A DNA stretch of 20,416 nucleotides from JBGZFC01 sp964346495 (GTDB taxonomy: Bacteria; Bacteroidota; Bacteroidia; Bacteroidales; Dysgonomonadaceae), in the NCBI GenBank assembly GCA_964346495.1, contig CAYFUW010000037.1, forward strand, positions 1 to 20,416. Reading direction: 5' to 3'. A program made the translations under genes and the position numbers. The stretch's first letter is position 1; each line of letters begins with the position of its first letter. Of the stretch, positions 16,601 to 20,416 are shown one piece after another. The notes under the pieces are model-generated. The model saw nothing but the letters and a program-made list of their open reading frames with translations. It was not told the origin of the DNA and ran no database searches.

Positions 16601-16967
16601 CTGTAAACCTTCGTGCGGTATCTTTTACAATAGCAAAGGCTACCGGAAGAATTTCGTTGAGAACTTTCTCATATTTATCTGTAATATCCTTTTCAATTTT
16701 ATCTATCTGATTCCAAACGGACTCACGTTCTTCAATCGGAATATTTTCCATATCCGCTTTCAGTTTTTCTATCTCCGCTTTCTCTTCGGTAACAGCATCA
16801 CTTAAGCGTTTTTCCAACTCTTTTGTTTTGGCACGAAGCTCATCGTTTGAGAGTTTTTCAATCTCTTTATATGCCTCTTTTATCGTGTTTACAATCGGAT
16901 TTATCTCCTTCATGTCACGTTGTGCCTTATTGCCAAATATTTTGCTTATAAAATTATTAAATCTCAT
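13668..16967 (-). CDS. secA: Preprotein translocase ATPase SecA
   Basis: This 1099-aa ATPase drives export of unfolded preproteins through SecYEG at the inner membrane. Walker A is MATGEGKT (190-197), the DEAD-type Walker B is DEVD (298-301) followed by SVLIDDARTP, and the second RecA domain has GTTSVE and MAGRGTDIKL. The C-terminus is the zinc-binding and SecB-binding tail CPCGSGKKYKNCHG (1086-1099). At 1099 aa it is longer than E. coli SecA (901). The extra length includes charged helical sequence at about 50-105 and an expanded region at about 320-480, as is usual for Bacteroidota SecA. No clear promoter is seen in the 75 nt upstream. Confidence 0.98.
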   Translation of the reverse strand: MRFNNFISKIFGNKAQRDMKEINPIVNTIKEAYKEIEKLSNDELRAKTKELEKRLSDAVTEEKAEIEKLKADMENIPIEERESVWNQIDKIEKDITDKYEKVLNEILPVAFAIVKDTARRFTENKETVVTATDFDRDLAAAHDFVRIEGDKAIYQNHWIAGGNEITWDMVHYDVQLFGGVVLHQGKISEMATGEGKTLVATLPVFLNALTHRGVHVVTVNDYLSKRDSEWMGPIYMFHGLSVDCIDKHEPNSDARRRAYEADITFGTNNEFGFDYLRDNMAISPKDLVQRMHNYAIVDEVDSVLIDDARTPLIISGPVPKGEDQLFEVFRPKVEQLVKIQRDFTTQLLAEAKTKMASEDPKEQEEGALLLFRSYKGMPKYKPLIKYLSEQGVKATMLKTEAFYMQEQSKHMHVVTDPLYFIIDEKMNSIELTEKGIDMLTGKSDDPQFFVLPDISGQLSELEVQDISDEEKAAKKDELLQNYAIKSERVHTVNQLLKAYTLFNKDDEYVVIDNKVKIVDEQTGRIMEGRRYSDGLHQAIEAKERVKVEAATQTFATITLQNYFRMYNKLAGMTGTAETEAGEFWDIYKLDVVVIPTNKPIIRNDQNDRIYKTKREKYTAVIEEIEKIIGEGRPVLVGTTSVEISELLSRMLTIRKIKHDVLNAKLHQREAEIVANAGQKGMVTIATNMAGRGTDIKLTDEVKNAGGLAIIGTERHESRRVDRQLRGRAGRQGDPGSSVFFVSLEDDLMRLFASERIASLMDRMGFKEGDMLEHSMLNKSVENAQKKVEENNFGIRKRLLEYDDVMNSQRELIYKRRRHALMGERIEMDVANMITETAQNVIEMNEGDYENLKLDLFRVMAVEVPFTEAEMKNLRTEEQTEKVVDKAISGFKRKTDRLAEIAQPVIKDVYENQGAMYQNILIPITDGKKVYNISTNLKEAYETGSKALVKSFEKSILLHTIDENWKEHLREMDELRHSVQNASYEQKDPLLIYKIESMNMFKAMVDDVNSKSVSILMRGQIPIQDPGQVRQAAPEQKTDYSKYRTQKDEMESGISGGGDNGGMPQQRQPQKLEPIRVEKKVGRNDPCPCGSGKKYKNCHG

Positions 16968-17042
16968 GATTATTATTGTTATTCCCCCACTTTTTAGGGT
17001 TATGTTGTTATTATATTTATTTGTATGATTTGTTTTTTCTGT

Positions 17043-18620
17043 TTATCTAAGTTCTTTTAGGATGTTTGATTTTGCAGCGTTGGGTGCTCTTATCCTTAAG
17101 CGATGCGAAACGCTTGGAGCAATTTCAGTAGCATTTATAACTCTGTTTATTTTTTGTGGTTTAATGCCATTTCCTAAAAACACAACTGGTGCCAATACTG
17201 CGTTGTGACGTACACGAACTGTATTGTCCTGATCTTTTTCATAAACTACACGCCATCCGGGTTGTAACTCTAAATAAAGGTCGCCTGAAACTCCTTTATG
17301 GAATCCGTTTCTATACCTTTGTACGTTTTGGTTATGGGCACCGTGCAGCATCTGATGCGATGTGATAACGTCGTGAACTCCTGCCGATTGCACTAAAAAT
17401 TCGGCAGCTTTTTGTTGCATATCAATAAAATTGATTTTTCTGTCTTCAATCAGTTTTTTATTGAAGTATAGCTGCTGATTGTAATATTTGGTAATCCACT
17501 GTTCATGACCGTAAAGCGCCATCAGATACATGTTGAGCAAAGAGACGCTACGCTCGGGATAGAAATCACCTCCTGCCGTTGTCATGTCTGCGGGAATAAC
17601 CTCTTGTTCGTTAAAATAACCTGTTGATGTTACAAAAATAAGTGCATTTTGCAAACCTACGGCAGCATCAACGGCATCTATTATTTTAGCAATCTCTTTA
17701 TCCAGGCGATAATAGGTGTCCTGAATCTCAATGGAGTAATTTTTGTCGAGCGATTTCTCGAAATTACCTGCATATAGTGTTATTGCCAAAAAATCGGGAT
17801 TTTGTCTTTTTCCTAAAGAGTTAGAAGTTAGTACCTTTTCGGCGATATTGCATATTTCTGAGTTTACAAACGGTGATTGCTTCAGTAAACGAACGCTTTC
17901 TTTATCAACTCCTATAAAATGTTGAAAGTTGTATAGATTTTTTGTGTATGGAAATACTTTATAGTTTGAAATATCTATTGCCGGTTGCCATGTAAACGTG
18001 CTTATTTTTTTATATATAGCATCCGATGAACGATTAAACTGATCAACCAATGGATGTCTGCTTTTGTAAAATGTGGCTGTTGTCCATTTTGCATTTTGGT
18101 CAATCCAATAGGCTCCATTTGCTGCATGTCCGCCTGTAGCGAGTGCCTGCGATGCATCGGGTGCGAAAGAATAGACGTCTGATTGACCGCCTGAAGCAAT
18201 TTTCAGTTCATCAGCAATGGTAGAAACTTTTATCGATAACGGTGTGAATCGCTGAGCTTCATTATTGCCTGTGTAGTTTTCATCTGCAAAAGAAGAAAGT
18301 TCACTGTTTTTACCTGGCAGATATTTATTTTCGCCTGTAATACCGTGATATGACGGATTTGCTCCCGTGAATATGGTTGTAATTGTTGAAGCACAATCAA
18401 GATGTGGAAAATCGAACTCTAAATCGGCATAAACCAATCCTTCGTTATATAATCTTTTAAATCCTTTTTCGCCAAAAGTATGCTGAAACATCTCTAAATA
18501 ATCGCCGCGTAGTTGGTCGATTGTGATTGCCACAACTAATTTAGGTGTGGTTGATGTGTTTTGAGCATTTAATGAAACTATCGACAAAAAAGCGACAAGA
18601 GATGATAATAGTTTAGTCAT
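17043..18620 (-). CDS. Alkaline-phosphatase-superfamily protein, probably catalytically degenerate
   Basis: A 525-aa secreted protein (signal peptide to about Ala19) of the type I phosphodiesterase/PafA-like group. It keeps the first metal aspartate in VVAITIDQLRGD (Asp35), a candidate nucleophile Thr81 in the STITTIFTG motif, and HGITGEN. By comparison with PafA, other key positions appear lost: the KDR motif is PDA (154-156), the Asp-x3-His metal site is Asn286 and Ser290 (AGNFEKS), and the TADHG metal pair is TSTGY (331-335). The late histidine may survive as His472. My by-eye alignment therefore suggests loss of at least one zinc site, so a binding or structural role is likelier than phosphatase activity. 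It lies 75 nt upstream of secA and 46 nt downstream of the Lnb-type gene, on one strand. Confidence 0.85.
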   Translation of the reverse strand: MTKLLSSLVAFLSIVSLNAQNTSTTPKLVVAITIDQLRGDYLEMFQHTFGEKGFKRLYNEGLVYADLEFDFPHLDCASTITTIFTGANPSYHGITGENKYLPGKNSELSSFADENYTGNNEAQRFTPLSIKVSTIADELKIASGGQSDVYSFAPDASQALATGGHAANGAYWIDQNAKWTTATFYKSRHPLVDQFNRSSDAIYKKISTFTWQPAIDISNYKVFPYTKNLYNFQHFIGVDKESVRLLKQSPFVNSEICNIAEKVLTSNSLGKRQNPDFLAITLYAGNFEKSLDKNYSIEIQDTYYRLDKEIAKIIDAVDAAVGLQNALIFVTSTGYFNEQEVIPADMTTAGGDFYPERSVSLLNMYLMALYGHEQWITKYYNQQLYFNKKLIEDRKINFIDMQQKAAEFLVQSAGVHDVITSHQMLHGAHNQNVQRYRNGFHKGVSGDLYLELQPGWRVVYEKDQDNTVRVRHNAVLAPVVFLGNGIKPQKINRVINATEIAPSVSHRLRIRAPNAAKSNILKELR

Positions 18621-18666
18621 TTATGTATGTTTAGTCAAATAATAAACGTATTCGCAAATTAAAAAA

Positions 18667-19911
18667 TTATTCGCCCCATCCTGCCTTCATATGTTTTGAT
18701 GAGACAAATCGTCTGTTAAACGTTATTTTTTTGCGTGATACGATAACGTTCGTTCCAGACCGTAGCCACAAACTCATTGAAAATGGGATAGTTGCTAACG
18801 GTAGATTTTGTGGTATAAGCCACCAGAAAATCAGAAAGAGCGTTAAAACTGCAAAGTTAATAAAATGATAGAAATTTACCACTTTTTTTATAGGTTTTAC
18901 CCAAAATAATACTGCAAAAATCAGTCCAAAAATATTAAGCCAAACAAAATTCCAATTTTTGTCAGTAGCAGGATGTTCTGAGAAAAACATTAGAAAGAAA
19001 ATTATTAGTCCACCTATTCCTGCAACACCAAAAAGTATTGTATCATAAATTTTAGGTAATACTATTTTTCCCATTTTTGCATATTGGTAAACAGAGACTA
19101 GAATAGTAAGCAAAAGTAGTGCGAATGCAGTCGCAAAAGGAGACAAAACACCCCATTCGCTCTTCTTATCTTTCTTGTTATCAACCGATAAAACAAAATA
19201 CTCTTTTTTCACCAAAGGAACATTGGTAGAATCGACAATAACAGCTCCGGACAACGAATTTTTCAGATATTCCGGTATAAACATCTTCTGGCGAACGTCA
19301 ATAATTTTATCTGCATCGACTCCTAATACAAGATCAATTCCAAATTTATTCCATGGATATGGATTTAAACATTCGTGCAACAAATCGCGATAAGATTGTT
19401 CTTTTTCAGTTGGTGGATACTGTATTGTACCCGATGTGTATTTTTCTATCATATCGCGTGGACGTGTGGCGCAGTTATCGTAGAAATAGTTATATCTATA
19501 TTTTCTATTCTCAGGTAAGGAGTTGATATACAGAGCATCGAATAAGTCTTGCTTTTCATCTAATGATAAATTCAACTCCTGCTCATAAACCTCCTGCCCT
19601 TTTCTGCCGTAATCATGCAAAAATTGCGTTATAGATGTAACACCTAAAACGTAATCTGTTTCTCCTCTTGCAAAATGCCACATAAAATTTGGTATGGATG
19701 TGTCGAAATAACCGTAATTGAATACAGCATCCAAACCCGTAGAGTCGTCCTGTACCGATATTGCCGTATGTCCGTAATATGCATAAACAGCACCATCCCA
19801 AGGCGATGCAGTGAGCAAACTAACTTTGGCACTATCGCTCAATTGGATTTGAGCCGATAAGCCAATTGTGAAAAATAAAAACAATAATATAGTGTTTGCA
19901 AATCGTTTCAT
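18667..19911 (-). CDS. Lnb/DUF4105 membrane protein
   Basis: A 414-aa protein with a signal peptide (cleavage near Ala20-Gln21), an Lnb N-terminal periplasmic domain (DUF4105) at about 25-215, then about five membrane helices (260-277, 291-310, 322-338, 350-366, 369-383) and a short basic tail. The conserved histidine is His48 in YYGHTAI and the conserved cysteine is Cys147 in YFYDNCATRPRD, the pair expected of a papain-like fold. The substrate is unknown; a lipid or peptidoglycan-linked role is possible. I chose ATG 19911. A TTG 30 nt earlier overlaps the -7 box and cannot lie in the mRNA. It is followed after 46 nt by the phosphatase-like gene and preceded by a DUF5686 gene on the same strand. 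Confidence 0.88.
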   Translation of the reverse strand: MKRFANTILLFLFFTIGLSAQIQLSDSAKVSLLTASPWDGAVYAYYGHTAISVQDDSTGLDAVFNYGYFDTSIPNFMWHFARGETDYVLGVTSITQFLHDYGRKGQEVYEQELNLSLDEKQDLFDALYINSLPENRKYRYNYFYDNCATRPRDMIEKYTSGTIQYPPTEKEQSYRDLLHECLNPYPWNKFGIDLVLGVDADKIIDVRQKMFIPEYLKNSLSGAVIVDSTNVPLVKKEYFVLSVDNKKDKKSEWGVLSPFATAFALLLLTILVSVYQYAKMGKIVLPKIYDTILFGVAGIGGLIIFFLMFFSEHPATDKNWNFVWLNIFGLIFAVLFWVKPIKKVVNFYHFINFAVLTLFLIFWWLIPQNLPLATIPFSMSLWLRSGTNVIVSRKKITFNRRFVSSKHMKAGWGE

Positions 19912-19938
19912 AATTAATAATTTTTTATAATCAAGATA

Positions 19939-19946
19939 CAAATATA
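19939..19946 (-). promoter_or_regulatory. -7 box of the Lnb-type gene
   Basis: The minus strand reads TATATTTG, a full match to TAnnTTTG, ending 27 nt before the ATG at 19911. It falls in the gap after the DUF5686 gene, so the Lnb-type, phosphatase-like and perhaps secA genes may start here. No clear -33 element. Confidence 0.5.
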
Positions 19947-19957
19947 CTCATAAAAGT

Positions 19958-20416
19958 TTATTTGAGCGGCTTTTCAAACAGATTGAATAAAGGATAGCTT
20001 ATCCGAAGTCCAACTTCATTAATTTTATTGTCATAATAATTAGCAAAAATGCCGGCTCTTCCCAAATTAGAAAAGCCAATTGAATAACCACCCTCCAGAT
20101 ACAACTTCTTATTCTCTGTAATTAATCCTTTGAGATGAATAGACTCATCAAAATAATATTGTTGCAGAAATGGTAAATTCTTAATTAACAGGTACTGCGA
20201 TTGATAGTTTAAGTGGCTCTCTACCCACCATTTTTGTGAAAAAGCATATCTAGGCAGCAAATTAAAGCTATAATCCAATGACTTGACAGTAAACAACATC
20301 TGATTGTTCATAAAGTAATTATAGTCATTCATCTGCAGATTTTGGCTATTTAGAAAACCACCTGCCGATACTTTGTATATAAGTTTTGCAAATGGTGGTA
20401 ATTTAATGCTTTGAGA
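19958..20416 (-). CDS. DUF5686 family outer-membrane protein, C-terminal part
   Basis: The last 152 residues of a gene that enters from the right edge; the frame is open to the final base. The pattern GGFLNSQNLQMNDYNYFMNN, then FNLLPRYAFS, HLNYQSQYLLIKNLPFLQQY and EVGLRISYPLF matches the barrel-like end of DUF5686 proteins, large Bacteroidota outer-membrane proteins that often carry an N-terminal carboxypeptidase-regulatory-like domain. The function is not established. An internal Met at 20332 is not the start. It ends 46 nt before the Lnb-type gene. Confidence 0.75.
   Translation of the reverse strand, partial: SQSIKLPPFAKLIYKVSAGGFLNSQNLQMNDYNYFMNNQMLFTVKSLDYSFNLLPRYAFSQKWWVESHLNYQSQYLLIKNLPFLQQYYFDESIHLKGLITENKKLYLEGGYSIGFSNLGRAGIFANYYDNKINEVGLRISYPLFNLFEKPLK

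Noticed and set aside
16419..16805. 128-codon open frame antisense to secA
   Set aside because: It lies within the conserved SecA N-terminal region and has no plausible start context or domain.
1..20416. CRISPR array, tRNA, rRNA, integrase or transposase
   Set aside because: No regular spaced repeats, cloverleaf-like sequence, rRNA segment or mobile-element protein was seen on either strand.

Overview
The window reads as chromosomal DNA from a member of the Bacteroidota, most likely order Bacteroidales. The base composition is AT-rich. Three genes are preceded by the Bacteroidota -7 box TAnnTTTG, and starts lack Shine-Dalgarno sequences. SecA (1099 aa) and PurM (391 aa) have the long forms usual in this phylum. 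BACON, DUF2846, DUF5686 and Lnb/DUF4105 families, all common there, also occur. The species cannot be named from this evidence.

Layout. Positions 1-413 hold no convincing gene but several short hairpins and direct repeats, then a promoter. A plus-strand pair follows: a small membrane receptor (four-helix sensor plus HAMP, no output domain) and the potassium transporter TrkH. They end at a 28-bp perfect palindrome and a terminator, where they converge on a long minus-strand block that fills the rest of the window. Read in the direction of transcription from the right edge, that block contains: the C-terminal end of a DUF5686 protein; an Lnb-type (DUF4105) membrane protein; an alkaline-phosphatase-superfamily protein that has lost catalytic and metal-binding residues; secA; a small membrane protein; gyrA; a DUF2846 gene broken by an in-frame TAA; and a TPR lipid-free secreted protein closed by a terminator. 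After this comes a separate unit starting at its own promoter: purM, prfA, an outer-membrane beta-barrel protein, a BACON/beta-propeller lipoprotein, and pyrF.

How the genes relate. Most are housekeeping: purine synthesis (purM), translation termination (prfA), pyrimidine synthesis (pyrF), topology (gyrA), protein export (secA) and K+ uptake (trkH). Between and beside them sit envelope genes of unknown role. The most notable points are the two envelope genes placed inside the purM-prfA-pyrF unit and tightly coupled to pyrF, the apparent pseudoenzyme next to secA, the nonsense-interrupted DUF2846 gene, and the output-less HAMP receptor coupled to trkH. I found no CRISPR array, tRNA, rRNA, integrase or transposase. 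No clearly new multi-gene system is proven; the barrel-lipoprotein pair and the receptor-TrkH pair are the best candidates.
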